Below are positions 1 to 8,494 of a DNA stretch of 22,841 nt, piece after piece (position 1 is the stretch's first letter; the number at the start of each line of letters is the position of its first letter). The notes under the pieces are model-generated. The model was not told the origin of the DNA and did no database searches. It saw only the letters and a list, made by a program, of their open reading frames with translations. The stretch spans positions 1-22,841 of the forward strand of contig JASHOI010000131.1 of assembly GCA_030041195.1 (NCBI GenBank), given 5' to 3'. The stretch is from Streptosporangiaceae bacterium (lineage in GTDB: Bacteria > Actinomycetota > Actinomycetes > Streptosporangiales > Streptosporangiaceae). Made by a program: the position numbers and the translations under genes.

Positions 1-51
1 CCGCTTTAGGCTGAGGACCGTAGCACTGGCGTTTGCCAGGAGGAGCTGAGA

Positions 52-1386
52 ATGCCGATTCCGGCTGAGCTCGCCGCCGCGTGCGCCGACGTCGCGTCGG
101 CTAGCGCCGCTGACACCGTAGCGGGCCGCCAGGCCCGTTACGTCGCCGCGCCCGCATCGACCGGGGAGGCGGCGGCGCTGTTGCGGGCGGCGGCGGCGCT
201 GGGCCTGACGGTCGTGCCGCGCGGCGCCGGTCGTTTGCAGCACTGGGGCGACCCGCCCGACGGCTGTGATCTCGTTGTCGATACCCGCCGTCTCGACCGG
301 GTCGTCGAGCACCTGCCCGCCAGCTTCACCGTGACGGTGCAGGCGGGCGTGCGCGTGTGTGACCTTGAGGAGATGGTCGAGGCCGCCGGCCAGCATCTGG
401 CGATCCTGCCGCCGGACAGGGCATTTGGCGGGACCGTCGGCGGCCTGATCGCGACGAACGCGGCGGGCTCGTGGCGCTACCGTTACGGCACTCCGCGCGA
501 CCTGCTCACCGGGATCACCCTGGTCCGCGCGGACGGGACGGTCGTGCGGAGCGCCGAGGGCGCGAGTGCCGCGGGAGTGGACCTTGTCTCGCTGCTGGCC
601 GGGTCCTACGGCAGCCTCGGCCTGATCACCGAGGCCACCTTCGGCCTGCAGCCGCTGCCGGAAGTGTCCGGCGGTGTGTGGCTGCCGTGCGCCGATCCTG
701 AGCACGCGGCGCGGCTCGTCGAGATCGTCAAAGACCCGTGGATGGCGCCGTCCGGGATTGACCTGCACTGGCCGGCGGGCAAGTCCATCGGGCTGATCGT
801 GATGATCGAAGGTGACCGGCAGAGTGTCCAGGAACGGAGAGACCGGCTGGAGGCGCTGGCGGGCCGCCCCGCCCCGCCGCCGATCGGCCCCGCCCGCGCG
901 GGCCGGCCCGGCGTACCCGATCACGGCGGGCCTTCTGCGGCCGTCGCGCAGCAGATGTTGGCCGACCGTGACGAACTTCTGGACCCTCCCGCGGATACCG
1001 GGACGCTGGTGCGTGTCTCATTTCCGGCCGGGCAGCTCGCCGGAGCGCTCAGGGTGATCCGGGCGGCCGCGGCCGGCAGGGGGATTGCCGCCGCGGTCGG
1101 GGGATCGGCCGGCGCGGGCGTCCTCGACGTTGAGGTCCCCGCCCAGTCACCGGCGGCGGCCGTGGGCCGGTTCGTCGCCGCGCTGAGGGCCGGGCTGGGC
1201 GGGCTGAGCCAGCCAGGGACGCCGCCTGAGGCTGCGCGCGCGGTCGTCGTGTATGCGCCAGATGAGGTCAGGAACCTGACCGACACGCACGGGCCGGTGC
1301 CGTCGCTGGCACTCAAGCGCGCGGTCAAGGACGAGTTCGACCCAGAGCACAGGATGGCACCGGGCCGGCTCGCCGATGCGGTATGA
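52..1386 (+). CDS. FAD-binding oxidase, GlcE-like glycolate oxidase subunit
   Basis: A 444-residue protein of the PCMH/VAO flavoprotein family, closest in pattern to GlcE, the FAD-binding accessory subunit of glycolate oxidase, which oxidises glycolate to glyoxylate. The PP-loop-like motif PRGAGRLQHWG (56-66) and GGTVGGLIATN (126-136) form the FAD site. The following RYGTPRDLLTGITLV stretch is typical of the family. A strong ribosome site AGGAGG (38-43) lies 8 bases before the ATG, which fixes the start. The C-terminal third is rich in A/G/P and less conserved; the protein is longer than E. coli GlcE (about 350 residues). GlcD would be expected upstream, outside the window. GlcF does not follow, because the next gene converges. 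The substrate is not certain, as other FAD-linked 2-hydroxy acid oxidases share this fold. Confidence 0.85.
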   Translation: MPIPAELAAACADVASASAADTVAGRQARYVAAPASTGEAAALLRAAAALGLTVVPRGAGRLQHWGDPPDGCDLVVDTRRLDRVVEHLPASFTVTVQAGVRVCDLEEMVEAAGQHLAILPPDRAFGGTVGGLIATNAAGSWRYRYGTPRDLLTGITLVRADGTVVRSAEGASAAGVDLVSLLAGSYGSLGLITEATFGLQPLPEVSGGVWLPCADPEHAARLVEIVKDPWMAPSGIDLHWPAGKSIGLIVMIEGDRQSVQERRDRLEALAGRPAPPPIGPARAGRPGVPDHGGPSAAVAQQMLADRDELLDPPADTGTLVRVSFPAGQLAGALRVIRAAAAGRGIAAAVGGSAGAGVLDVEVPAQSPAAAVGRFVAALRAGLGGLSQPGTPPEAARAVVVYAPDEVRNLTDTHGPVPSLALKRAVKDEFDPEHRMAPGRLADAV

Positions 1387-1409
1387 CGACAGCCAAGCCC
1401 GCGCCCGCA

Positions 1410-1423
1410 GGCCAGCGGTGGCC
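1410..1423. terminator. Short hairpin between convergent genes
   Basis: GGCCA-GCGG-TGGCC forms a 5-bp stem with a 4-base loop in the 69-bp gap between the convergent GlcE-like and quinone oxidoreductase genes. There is no T-tract. It could serve both directions, as many actinobacterial terminators lack a U-run, but the stem is short. Confidence 0.25.
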
Positions 1424-1455
1424 GGCCAGTCCCGCGCCAGCCCGGCAGAGCAGAG

Positions 1456-2382
1456 TCAGCCGATTTGGAGCACGATCTTGCCTCGAGTGTGCCGGGCAGC
1501 GACCCGCGACAGCGCCTCGCGGGCCTGGTCGAGCGGCAGTACCGTTTCGCTCTGCGGGCGGAGTTTGCCGGCATCGACGAGCGCGGCCAGCCGCTCGAGC
1601 CGCGGCCTGTCGGCGTGCGCAGCGAATGATTCGGCGGTGATGCCCCGCTCCGGCTGAACGGCTGTGCCTTGCAGGACGATGAAAATTGCCCGGCCGCCGT
1701 CGCGGACCGCATCGAGAGCCTGATCACGGGTTTGACCGCCAGCGCCGTCGAACAGCAGATCCACGCCACCGGGAACCACGGCGCGCACCTGCTGAGCCCA
1801 GTCGGCAGCGTGGTAGTCGAAGACCTCGCTGGCACCCAGGCTCAGCAGGTAATCATGGTTGGACGGGCTCGCCGCGGCCAGCACGCGGGCGCCCGCAGCC
1901 GCCGCGATCTGCACAGCGGCGCTGCCCACGCCGCCAGCGGCGGCGGTAATGAGCACGGTTTCCCCGGCCTGCAGCCGCCCGCGGTCGACGAGGCCCTCGT
2001 ACGCGGTACCTGCGCCGATGACCAGCCCGGCGGCGTCCACGAAGCTCGCCTTGCCAGGCATCGGGGCAAGCCGGTCCGCCGAGGCGAGCGCCAGTTCGGC
2101 GAACCCGCCTCCGGCCGGGAACAGCGCCGCGTACACCCGCTCGCCAGGCTGGACACCGGCCCCGTCGCCGACCGCCTCGACCACGCCGGCGACTTCCTGA
2201 CCAGGGACAAACGGCAGGGTCAGCCCCGGGAAACCGCCGCCGAGGAAACCGACGTCCCACGGGCCGACGCCAGCGCCGTGGACCCTGATCAGCGCCTGGC
2301 CCGCCGCGGGTGCCGGGTCGGGCAGTTCACCGAGTTCGACGCTGTCGATCCCGCTCAGTTGCCGTGCCAGCGCTGCTCTCAA
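1456..2382 (-). CDS. NADP-dependent quinone oxidoreductase / zinc-type alcohol dehydrogenase-like
   Basis: A medium-chain dehydrogenase/reductase of the quinone oxidoreductase branch, which uses NADPH to reduce quinones or enones. The GroES-like N-terminal domain (1-110) is followed by a Rossmann domain with the AAAGGVG nucleotide motif (147-153). I see no catalytic-zinc ligand pattern, in line with the QOR branch. I chose the TTG at 2382 because GAGGAGA (2391-2397, read on the minus strand) sits 8 bases upstream and the resulting 308-residue protein begins MRAALARQ, the family's usual N-terminus. A GTG at 2454 would add 24 residues of unconserved G/T-rich sequence; it lies only 12 bases after the MFS stop but has no ribosome site. 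It is probably co-transcribed with the MFS gene. Confidence 0.88.
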   Translation of the reverse strand: MRAALARQLSGIDSVELGELPDPAPAAGQALIRVHGAGVGPWDVGFLGGGFPGLTLPFVPGQEVAGVVEAVGDGAGVQPGERVYAALFPAGGGFAELALASADRLAPMPGKASFVDAAGLVIGAGTAYEGLVDRGRLQAGETVLITAAAGGVGSAAVQIAAAAGARVLAAASPSNHDYLLSLGASEVFDYHAADWAQQVRAVVPGGVDLLFDGAGGQTRDQALDAVRDGGRAIFIVLQGTAVQPERGITAESFAAHADRPRLERLAALVDAGKLRPQSETVLPLDQAREALSRVAARHTRGKIVLQIG

Positions 2383-2466
2383 GGCTCCGGTCTCCTCACA
2401 AGTGCCGCTGCCGCCACCGCGCGTTCCCACACTACGGATGACCGGCGTCGTCACAAGTCCCGGGGA

Positions 2467-3804
2467 TCACTGGGCCTTCTCGCGCTCAGCGCGCGGCGGG
2501 GACGGCTCATCGGGCTGACCGGGTGCCGGCTCCGCGTATGCCTGGGCGACGGTTGCCCGGTTGAAGACCCGCCAGGTCGTGGCCGACACGATGACCGCGA
2601 CCACGAACCCGACCCAGTACGGGGCGGTGATCCCGAACTTGGCCGCGATCACGCCGCCGAGCATGGCGCCGACGCAATTGCCCCCGGCCGCGATGAACAG
2701 GCTCGTGCTGGCGACCCGGCCGAGCATCTCCGGTGGCGTCAGCCGCTGCCGCAGCGAGTTTCCTACGATCGTCCACAGCGCGGCGTGCACGCCGAACGCG
2801 AACAGCATGAACCCGACGAGGTATGCGCTGCGTGAGCTTGCGAGGGTGAGGTGCAGCCCCGCCTCGATCAGCAGCCCGATCCGGATTGTCCAGGTTGCCG
2901 TGACCCGCTTGATGAGCCAGCCGCCGCATGCAGAGCCGAGGAGGGCGCCAGCGGCCTCGCACGTGAACAGCGTGCCGTAGCCGACGGCGCCGAGGTGGAG
3001 CCGTTCCTTCACCAGCAATACCAGCACCGCGGTCGCCGCGGTGAGTGTGAGATTCAGCAGCCCGATCAAGACCGTCATCGTGCGCAGTACCCGCTGGTGT
3101 GCCAGCCAGTAGAACCCCTCGGCAAGCTCGGCCCGGATCGAGCGTTGCTGCCGCGCTCCGCGATCGCCGTCCGCGCCGGTGCGCGACGACGCCCGGTAGG
3201 TCCCCGCGATCAGGCCGACGAGGACAGCGCTCGCCGCGTACGTTCCGGCGTTGACAAAGAACGGGACGCACGCTGCCAGCACGAACAGGAATCCGCCGAG
3301 CGGCCCAGCGATCATCTGCTGCATCAGCGTGGTCCCGCCGACTAGCCAGCCGTTCGCACGCTCAAGCCGCGCACGCGGCACGACGGAGGTGATCATCGCC
3401 TGGCTGGCCGAACGGAACACGACCTCGCCGGTATTGATGACGAACAGCACGCCGTCGAGCAGCGCGATGCTGGACGACCCGGCCAGCAGTGCGGTGGCCA
3501 AGACGCCCATCGCGGCCACCCGAGCCCAGTCGATCGTGACCATCAGCCGCCGCCGGTCGACCCGATCCACGAGCACGCCGCCGGGCAGGGCGAACAGCAG
3601 CCATGGCAGCCAGGCCACGCCGAACGTGGCGGACACGATCAGCGGGCTCCTGGTATGCGCCGCGACGAACAGCGGCGCCGCGATCGTGGCCAGGCCGCTG
3701 CCCAGAGCCGACGTCGTGCTGGCCGTCCACAGCTTGGCAAACCGCCAGCCAAGTGTGTCCGCCACGTCGAGCGACGCTACCGGAGCCGCGGTAGGCCAGG
3801 ACAA
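2467..3804 (-). CDS. MFS transporter, EntS-type exporter family
   Basis: A 445-residue integral membrane protein with about 10-12 hydrophobic segments, belonging to the MFS_3/enterobactin-exporter-like group of proton-driven drug or siderophore exporters. The signature loop between the second and third membrane segments reads LPGGVLVDRVDRRRL (73-87), a motif A variant with the conserved D-R-x-D-R-R-R pattern. An A/P/E-rich, hydrophilic tail follows the last membrane segment. The listed start is a TTG with only a weak ribosome site, and an in-frame GTG at 3765 (residue 14) is an alternative. It begins 22 bases after the lipoprotein stop and ends just before the oxidoreductase, so all three are probably one transcript. 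The substrate is unknown. Confidence 0.88.
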   Translation of the reverse strand: MSWPTAAPVASLDVADTLGWRFAKLWTASTTSALGSGLATIAAPLFVAAHTRSPLIVSATFGVAWLPWLLFALPGGVLVDRVDRRRLMVTIDWARVAAMGVLATALLAGSSSIALLDGVLFVINTGEVVFRSASQAMITSVVPRARLERANGWLVGGTTLMQQMIAGPLGGFLFVLAACVPFFVNAGTYAASAVLVGLIAGTYRASSRTGADGDRGARQQRSIRAELAEGFYWLAHQRVLRTMTVLIGLLNLTLTAATAVLVLLVKERLHLGAVGYGTLFTCEAAGALLGSACGGWLIKRVTATWTIRIGLLIEAGLHLTLASSRSAYLVGFMLFAFGVHAALWTIVGNSLRQRLTPPEMLGRVASTSLFIAAGGNCVGAMLGGVIAAKFGITAPYWVGFVVAVIVSATTWRVFNRATVAQAYAEPAPGQPDEPSPPRAEREKAQ

Positions 3805-3826
3805 ATCGCCGGGTAACGAGTGCCGG

Positions 3827-4393
3827 TCAGTCGCAGCCGGCGATGAACTTGTACATGTACCAGCCGGGGTTCAGCGCCGGCGCCACAATGGCCATTGCCG
3901 ACCGGGCCTGGGAGTTCTGCCCGCTGGCGGTCGTATAGGCATATGTGTACCGGAAGCTGCAGACGTAGTCGCCCTGCGCCCTGGCCGTGCACGATTCAAG
4001 CTGGAAGTTCGAATCCGACGCGCGCATGGCCAGCAGAGCCGTGAACGCTTGCGGGGTGGTCACCGCGTGCATCGCTGTCGTGTTATCGCTGTTGTAGGCG
4101 GCCGCCAGGTAGGCCATGGCGGCCTGCGGGATGGTGAAATTCGGGCCCGTGTACGCGGGCGGTGTTGGGCTTGTCGTGCCTGTTGGGCCCGTAGTGCCCG
4201 GGGAGCCGGTCGTAGCTGATGCGGTTGGCGCGGGTGAGCTGGCGGCTGCCGGCGCCGTGGTGTGCCGTGGCCGGGCTCCGGCCGCGTTCGCCTGGTGCGG
4301 CGAGCCGGAGGCGCAGGCTGACGCCAGGATCATCAAGCCGGCAGCGCCTGTCAGCGGGATGAGTCGGCGTGCGGAGCAGGCGGAAAGGTGCAT
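3827..4393 (-). CDS. Putative secreted lipoprotein
   Basis: A 188-residue predicted lipoprotein of unknown function. A basic N-terminus and hydrophobic segment end in LASAC (23-27), so Cys27 is the likely lipidated residue. Residues about 36-80 are a low-complexity A/T/S/P/G linker, as in many actinobacterial surface lipoproteins. The globular part (about 84-188) is rich in A, T, Y and F, with several cysteines that could pair, and ends in Cys-Asp. I chose the ATG at 4393 because AAGGGGA lies a few bases upstream and the signal peptide then starts normally; the open frame continues 26 codons further upstream. It shares the leader GGACGCCATG with the small membrane protein gene upstream. Its place ahead of an exporter may mean a shared role at the envelope, but this is only inferred. 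Confidence 0.7.
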   Translation of the reverse strand: MHLSACSARRLIPLTGAAGLMILASACASGSPHQANAAGARPRHTTAPAAASSPAPTASATTGSPGTTGPTGTTSPTPPAYTGPNFTIPQAAMAYLAAAYNSDNTTAMHAVTTPQAFTALLAMRASDSNFQLESCTARAQGDYVCSFRYTYAYTTASGQNSQARSAMAIVAPALNPGWYMYKFIAGCD

Positions 4394-4454
4394 GGCGTCC
4401 CCTTTGCTAGACGGCTTATGCACCCTTAAGAGCGCGAAGCTGGCTTGCTGGATA

Positions 4455-4470
4455 TGGGGAGAGCTCCCCA
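4455..4470. terminator. Weak hairpin between small membrane protein and lipoprotein genes
   Basis: TGGGGA-GAGC-TCCCCA makes a 6-bp stem with a 4-base loop in the 103-bp gap upstream of the lipoprotein gene. No T-tract follows on either strand. It might attenuate or end the transcript of the upstream gene, but the signal is modest. Confidence 0.3.
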
Positions 4471-4496
4471 AGCCGCTCGCGTTCGGCTGAGCGTCT

Positions 4497-4769
4497 TCAG
4501 TCCTCCCGGAAGCCCTGGAAGGAGGACGCTGGGCTGGCCGTCTGGCGCTTCTTTGGGGGAGGGTAGACGACCCGCGCGATCGTTGCCGATGTCCACCCGA
4601 TGACCGATCCGAAGAAGATCGCGAAGATATAGCCCATGGTCTTGCTGGAGACAGTGGCCGCGCAGACGGCCAGAAGCACCGCCCATGCGGCGAAGAAGCC
4701 GATGCCGTACGCCGTATACGTGTTCATGCGTCCTGGCCTGAGAAATGGATGCCCGCGTGAAGTCTCCAT
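4497..4769 (-). CDS. Small membrane protein of unknown function
   Basis: A 90-residue protein that I do not recognise. It has a short hydrophilic start, two hydrophobic segments (about 21-41 and 45-67), and a charged, proline-rich tail starting VVYPPPKKR. The ATG at 4769 has a strong ribosome site, AGGAGGA (4774-4780 read on the minus strand), which makes it preferable to the internal ATG at 4727. It lies 131 bases after the LuxR-type regulator on the same strand and 103 bases before the lipoprotein gene. It may be the first gene of the lipoprotein/MFS/oxidoreductase series or a separate unit. Two short membrane segments suggest a small integral protein; no enzymatic motif is visible. Confidence 0.65.
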   Translation of the reverse strand: METSRGHPFLRPGRMNTYTAYGIGFFAAWAVLLAVCAATVSSKTMGYIFAIFFGSVIGWTSATIARVVYPPPKKRQTASPASSFQGFRED

Positions 4770-4900
4770 GGCGTCCTCCTAGCCGCTAAACCTTCTTGTT
4801 TCGCTGCGATCAGGTTCGCGCGCCCGGCTCCGTTCGCGGCAGGGGTGGAATGACCCACACGGCGCGACGCGGCCACGGCAGGCGCCAGCGGCCGGCGGGT

Positions 4901-7366
4901 TCAGACCAGGCCGACGCTCAGGGCGAGCCGGGTGAGGTCGGCGCGGCGCCGGCAGCCGGTCTTGTCCCGGATCCGGTCCAGGTGCGAGCTCACCGTGCGC
5001 TCGGTGATGTACAGCAGGGCGGCGATCTGCGCGTTGGTGCGGCCCTGCGCGACCAGCGTCACCAGTTCGCGTTCCCGGGGGCTGAGCCTGGCCAGGTCCG
5101 GCTCCGCCGCCGAGCCGGCCGCGGCGGACGGCCGCGCCTCGGCCGTGGCGAGCATGAGGGCGTACTGGGCCGCGGTGGCGGGGTTCATGGCCGCACCCCG
5201 CTGCTCGGCCGTCCGCGTCCGTGTCTCCCCGAGCAACTTCCGGCCTGCTCGCAGCAGCTTGTCCCGGCGGCCCGCGTCCAGTTGAGGGAACAGAAGCGGC
5301 CCGGGCCCGTCGAGCGCGGACATCGCTGCCCACACCGTGACCGCGTCGGCGTGGCGGCCAGTGGCGGCGCACAGGTGGCCACAGCAATCCAGGCCAGCGA
5401 GCAGCGCGGGCCGCACCCCGGTCTGGGTGGCGATCTCGAGTAGCTCGCGCAGGTGTGCCGCTGCCTCGGCGGTGCGCTGCGCCCTCAGGTCCAGGATCAC
5501 CCTGTTCCACAGCTGGCCGGCCAAGCTCGTCAGGTCGCCTGCCTCCCGGCACCAGGCCAGCCCGGCCGCGCAGGCCTGCTCCGCGGCGGCCACGTCGCCG
5601 GCCTCGGCCAGGACCATCGTGACGAGCTGGTTAAGTACCCGCTGCAGCGCGCCGGAGACGTCGCCAGGGAGTTGCTGCGCCTGGCGGGCGAGCCGCAAAG
5701 CGCCGTCCCGGTCGCCACAGCGCCAGGTGGCGACGCTGAGACAGGCCAGGGCGAGCGCTTCCAGTCCCGGCTGGCCGGTCTCGCGGGCCAGGTCCAGCGC
5801 CCGGCGTCCGTCGTCGACCGCTTCGGCGGCCCGGCCCATCGCCGACAACGTCCCTGACCTGCCGTCCAGGCAGATCGACAGCATCACCGGCCGCACCGGC
5901 GATGCGGGCCGCGCTGCATCCTCGAGCGCGTCGCGGACCGCGGTGAAATGCGCCAGCGCTGCGGCCGAGTCACCGGACTGCGCGGCGGCCTGGCCGAGGC
6001 ACAGGCGCGCGAGGCACCACTCACCGCCGCCGGGCTCGGCGTATTCCGTGGCCGCGGCGAGCAGCCGTACATTACCGGCCAGCCGGCCGCGGATTTGCCA
6101 CCAAGGCTCCAGGCTGAGCGCGAGCCGAAGCGCCGTACCGGGGTCGTGATCCATAGCCCAGGCCAGTGCGCGGCTCACGGTGGCATCCTCGGCGTCAAGA
6201 TGCCGCAGGCTGGCCATCTCCGTGGTACCGGTCTGCAGCCCTTGGGAGGCCTCCGCGGCCAGCGTCGCCGCGTAAGCGGCCAGCGCGGCCGTGACGTCGC
6301 CGTCCTCGCCAGACTCGGCGAGCAGCCCGGCTGCGTAGACGCGGAGCGTCTCCAGCATCGCGTACCGGGTCCGGCCGTCCGGGCAAACGCGCGGCGGGAT
6401 CAGCAGCGAGCAGTCCGTCAGCCGCAGTACGGCCCGCCCGGCGCCGTCCCCCGCCACCGCTTCGGCTCCCTCCAGGGTGAACGGTCCAGGGAACGCCGAC
6501 ACTGCGCGGAACACCCGCCGATCGAAGTCGTCGAGCAGCATGTAACTCCAGTGCACGGTGGCTGCCAGCGACCGCTGCCGCTGCTCGGCCAGCCGGTCAC
6601 CGTCGGTAAGCAGCTCGAACCGGTCGTCGATCCGCTCCAGCAGTTGCGCCACCCCGAGCGCGTCCACCCGGGCTGCGGCCAGCTCGATCGCGAGCGGCAT
6701 CCCGTCCAGCCGCGTCACCAGCCGGGCCACCGTCGCCCGGGTGGACTCGTCCAGCGCGAAACCAGGATCCGCCCTCGCGGCCCGGTCCGCGAACAATGTC
6801 ACCGCCTCGCTGCCCGCCGCTGCGGCCGGGTCACCGGGTTCGGGCAGCGTCAGCGGACCCAGCCGGTACCGCGCTTCCCCGGCGATCCGCAGCGGTTCCC
6901 GGCTCGTGGCCAGCACCCGCACCTCATCGGCGCCGAGCAGCAGCCTGCCGCACAGCTCCGCGGCGGCGCCGATCACCTGCTCGCAGTTGTCCAGCACCAG
7001 CAGCAGCTGCCGCCGGGCCAGTGCGCCGGCCAGCGCGTCGGCCGCCGCCACCGCGGGCAGGTCACGGATGCCCAGCGCCGCCGCCACCGCGGCCGTCACC
7101 TGATCCGGATCGCGGACCGCCGCAAGCTCCGCCAGCCACACCCCGTCGGCGAACCGGCCGGCCACCCGTCTCGCCACCTCACCAGCCAGCCGCGTCTTCC
7201 CGGCGCCACCGGGCCCGGTCATCGTGACCAGGCGACACTGACTCAGCCGGCCAGCGACTTCCGCCACCGCCTGGGCCCGGCCCACGAAACTGGTCAGCGC
7301 AACCGGGAACCCATGCATGCCTCCGGCCACATCGGCGACCGCAGATCGCCCCATAACGGTCACCAT
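4901..7366 (-). CDS. Large LuxR-family regulator with NB-ARC ATPase and TPR-like domains
   Basis: An 821-residue transcription regulator of the actinobacterial ATPase-LuxR type. After FVGR (27-30), the Walker A GPGGAGKT (51-58) and Walker B LLLVLDNCE (121-129) mark an NB-ARC/AAA-like ATPase. ATSREPLRIAGE matches the sensor region of this family. A long alpha-helical middle (about 350-750) looks TPR-like. The last 65 residues are a GerE/LuxR helix-turn-helix beginning LSPRERELVTLVAQGRTNAQIA and including ERTVSSHLDRI. Such proteins bind nucleotide and an effector, then DNA. There is no good ribosome site at ATG 7366, GTG 7363 or ATG 7354, so the start is uncertain and could be leaderless. It is transcribed divergently from the LacI-type gene 60 bp away, and the minus-strand export operon downstream is a plausible target. 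Confidence 0.92.
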   Translation of the reverse strand: MVTVMGRSAVADVAGGMHGFPVALTSFVGRAQAVAEVAGRLSQCRLVTMTGPGGAGKTRLAGEVARRVAGRFADGVWLAELAAVRDPDQVTAAVAAALGIRDLPAVAAADALAGALARRQLLLVLDNCEQVIGAAAELCGRLLLGADEVRVLATSREPLRIAGEARYRLGPLTLPEPGDPAAAAGSEAVTLFADRAARADPGFALDESTRATVARLVTRLDGMPLAIELAAARVDALGVAQLLERIDDRFELLTDGDRLAEQRQRSLAATVHWSYMLLDDFDRRVFRAVSAFPGPFTLEGAEAVAGDGAGRAVLRLTDCSLLIPPRVCPDGRTRYAMLETLRVYAAGLLAESGEDGDVTAALAAYAATLAAEASQGLQTGTTEMASLRHLDAEDATVSRALAWAMDHDPGTALRLALSLEPWWQIRGRLAGNVRLLAAATEYAEPGGGEWCLARLCLGQAAAQSGDSAAALAHFTAVRDALEDAARPASPVRPVMLSICLDGRSGTLSAMGRAAEAVDDGRRALDLARETGQPGLEALALACLSVATWRCGDRDGALRLARQAQQLPGDVSGALQRVLNQLVTMVLAEAGDVAAAEQACAAGLAWCREAGDLTSLAGQLWNRVILDLRAQRTAEAAAHLRELLEIATQTGVRPALLAGLDCCGHLCAATGRHADAVTVWAAMSALDGPGPLLFPQLDAGRRDKLLRAGRKLLGETRTRTAEQRGAAMNPATAAQYALMLATAEARPSAAAGSAAEPDLARLSPRERELVTLVAQGRTNAQIAALLYITERTVSSHLDRIRDKTGCRRRADLTRLALSVGLV

Positions 7367-7426
7367 AGCCGTAGCCGACGCTGCGGCAGTCCCGCCAGTT
7401 CACCGGTGTGCCGTCACAATGTGGTG
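7367..7426. promoter_or_regulatory. Divergent promoter region between LuxR-type and LacI-type regulators
   Basis: Only 60 bp separate the starts of two divergently read regulator genes, so both promoters must lie here or within the coding ends. I see no clear -35/-10 pair and no strong ribosome site on either side. The short gap would let either regulator affect both genes. Confidence 0.5.
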
Positions 7427-8356
7427 ATGGGCGCTAAGCGGGCGACGCTGCGGGACGTGGCGGCCGCGGCTGGGGTTTCGCGTGCTCTCGCGGGGTTCGT
7501 GCTCGGCGATGATCATGGCAAGTCGATTCCGGAGGCGACGCGGGAGCGGGTGCGGCAGGCGGCCCGGAGCCTGGACTACGCGCCGCACGGAATCGCCAGA
7601 GCACTGCGGGAGGGAACCTCTCGGGTGGTGGTGCTGAGTATCGACCCGAGCCTGGAAAGCAACTACTCGCGCACCTTCGCCCGCGGTCTGGATGACGAAC
7701 TCGCTGCCCACGGCCACATGCTTCTCGTCCGGCACGAGCGCGAGGCCCCGGTGCCCGAACGGCAGGTGCTGGATACGATCTCGCCGCGCGCGGTGGTCAG
7801 GCTGCCGGGGAACTACCTGGCAGCGGGGCACGAACTCGATGACGGCGGCTGGGAGGGCGGGTTCGCCGCGAACGTGCTGCTGCAGCTGCGATACCTCGCT
7901 GACCGTGGTCATGCTGGCGTCGCGGTGGCACTCCCGGACGGCGACCCGCCGCTGGGGCCGGTGCGCGTGCGCTTTGCTCGCGAGGCGGCGGCGAGGGCCG
8001 GCATCCCAGAACCGCCGACCCTGATCGTGCCGCGAAACAGGTCTGCTGCCGTCGAGGCCGTCCGGGAGTTCCGTGCTGCTCACCGCATGGTGACAGCGGT
8101 GGCGGGCTATGACGATGACGTGGCGTTGCGCGTGCTCGCCGCGATGCGCGTCCTCGGGCTGGCCGCGCCCGCCGACCTGGCCGTGATCGGGTTCGACGAC
8201 ACCGAGTACGGTGCGCTGGTCGACCCGGCGCTGACGACCGTGCACATCGATGCGGAGGAGCACGGGCGCAAGGCTGCCCGCGAGGTCTTGGGCCTGGACG
8301 CTGGCAGCCTCACGCGATTCATGCCCGGCCGGGTGATCGTCCGGGAGTCCGCCTGA
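7427..8356 (+). CDS. LacI-family transcriptional regulator
   Basis: A 309-residue LacI/GalR-type repressor. The N-terminal helix-turn-helix ATLRDVAAAAGVSRALAGFVL (7-27) is followed by a hinge helix, IPEATRERVRQAARSLDYAPHGIARALR. The periplasmic-binding-like effector domain ends with the typical LAVIGFDDTEYGALVDPALTTVHID stretch. It is about 20-30 residues shorter than usual because the middle of the effector domain is compact. The open frame extends far upstream, antisense to the LuxR gene; the real start is ATG 7427 or the GTGs at 7421/7424, judged by the family N-terminus. A hairpin closes the gene, and a 14-bp palindrome lies in front of the next gene, the demethylase-like enzyme, which is its likely target. 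The effector is unknown, perhaps that enzyme's substrate. Confidence 0.9.
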   Translation: MGAKRATLRDVAAAAGVSRALAGFVLGDDHGKSIPEATRERVRQAARSLDYAPHGIARALREGTSRVVVLSIDPSLESNYSRTFARGLDDELAAHGHMLLVRHEREAPVPERQVLDTISPRAVVRLPGNYLAAGHELDDGGWEGGFAANVLLQLRYLADRGHAGVAVALPDGDPPLGPVRVRFAREAAARAGIPEPPTLIVPRNRSAAVEAVREFRAAHRMVTAVAGYDDDVALRVLAAMRVLGLAAPADLAVIGFDDTEYGALVDPALTTVHIDAEEHGRKAAREVLGLDAGSLTRFMPGRVIVRESA

Positions 8357-8379
8357 AGCCAGCTCCGGCCGGAGGCTTC
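8355..8379 (+). terminator. Hairpin at the end of the LacI-type gene
   Basis: GAAGC (8355-8359) pairs with GCTTC (8375-8379). Inside it CTCCGG/CCGGAG forms a second perfect stem, separated by a small CAG bulge. The hairpin starts within the stop codon. There is no long T-run afterwards, as is common for actinobacterial terminators. It would separate the regulator from the following gene. Confidence 0.5.
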
Positions 8380-8422
8380 CGTCATCGTTCCGCTCCTGTT
8401 ACAGTCCCGGGTAGCCAAGTTA

Positions 8423-8436
8423 GTAGATCGATCTAC
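8423..8436. promoter_or_regulatory. Candidate LacI-type operator
   Basis: GTAGATCGATCTAC is a perfect 14-bp palindrome with the central CG usual for LacI-family operators. It lies 59 bp upstream of the GcvT-like start and 67 bp after the LacI-type stop. The site is AT-richer than its surroundings. Binding by the neighbouring repressor is inferred from position and symmetry. Confidence 0.6.
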
Positions 8437-8459
8437 CAGTGGCCGATCTGCCGGTGGCT
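8430..8459 (+). repeat. Tandem 15-bp direct repeat in the leader of the GcvT-like gene
   Basis: GATCTACCAGTGGCC (8430-8444) is followed directly by GATCTGCCGGTGGCT (8445-8459), 12 of 15 bases identical. The first copy overlaps the right half of the palindrome, so GATCT-type half-sites recur at a 15-bp step. It may be a secondary binding site. Confidence 0.5.
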
Positions 8460-8494
8460 GGGCGCGGAACGGCGAACGCTGGCGGAGGTGCGCG

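Noticed and set aside
1669..2835. 388-codon plus-strand open frame opposite the quinone oxidoreductase and MFS genes
   Set aside because: Antisense to two well-supported genes and spans their junction; low-complexity charged sequence.
5948..7426. Very long plus-strand open frame running into the LacI-type gene
   Set aside because: It lies antisense to the LuxR-type regulator and is Arg/Gln/Pro-rich with no family pattern; only the part from 7427 matches a real protein.
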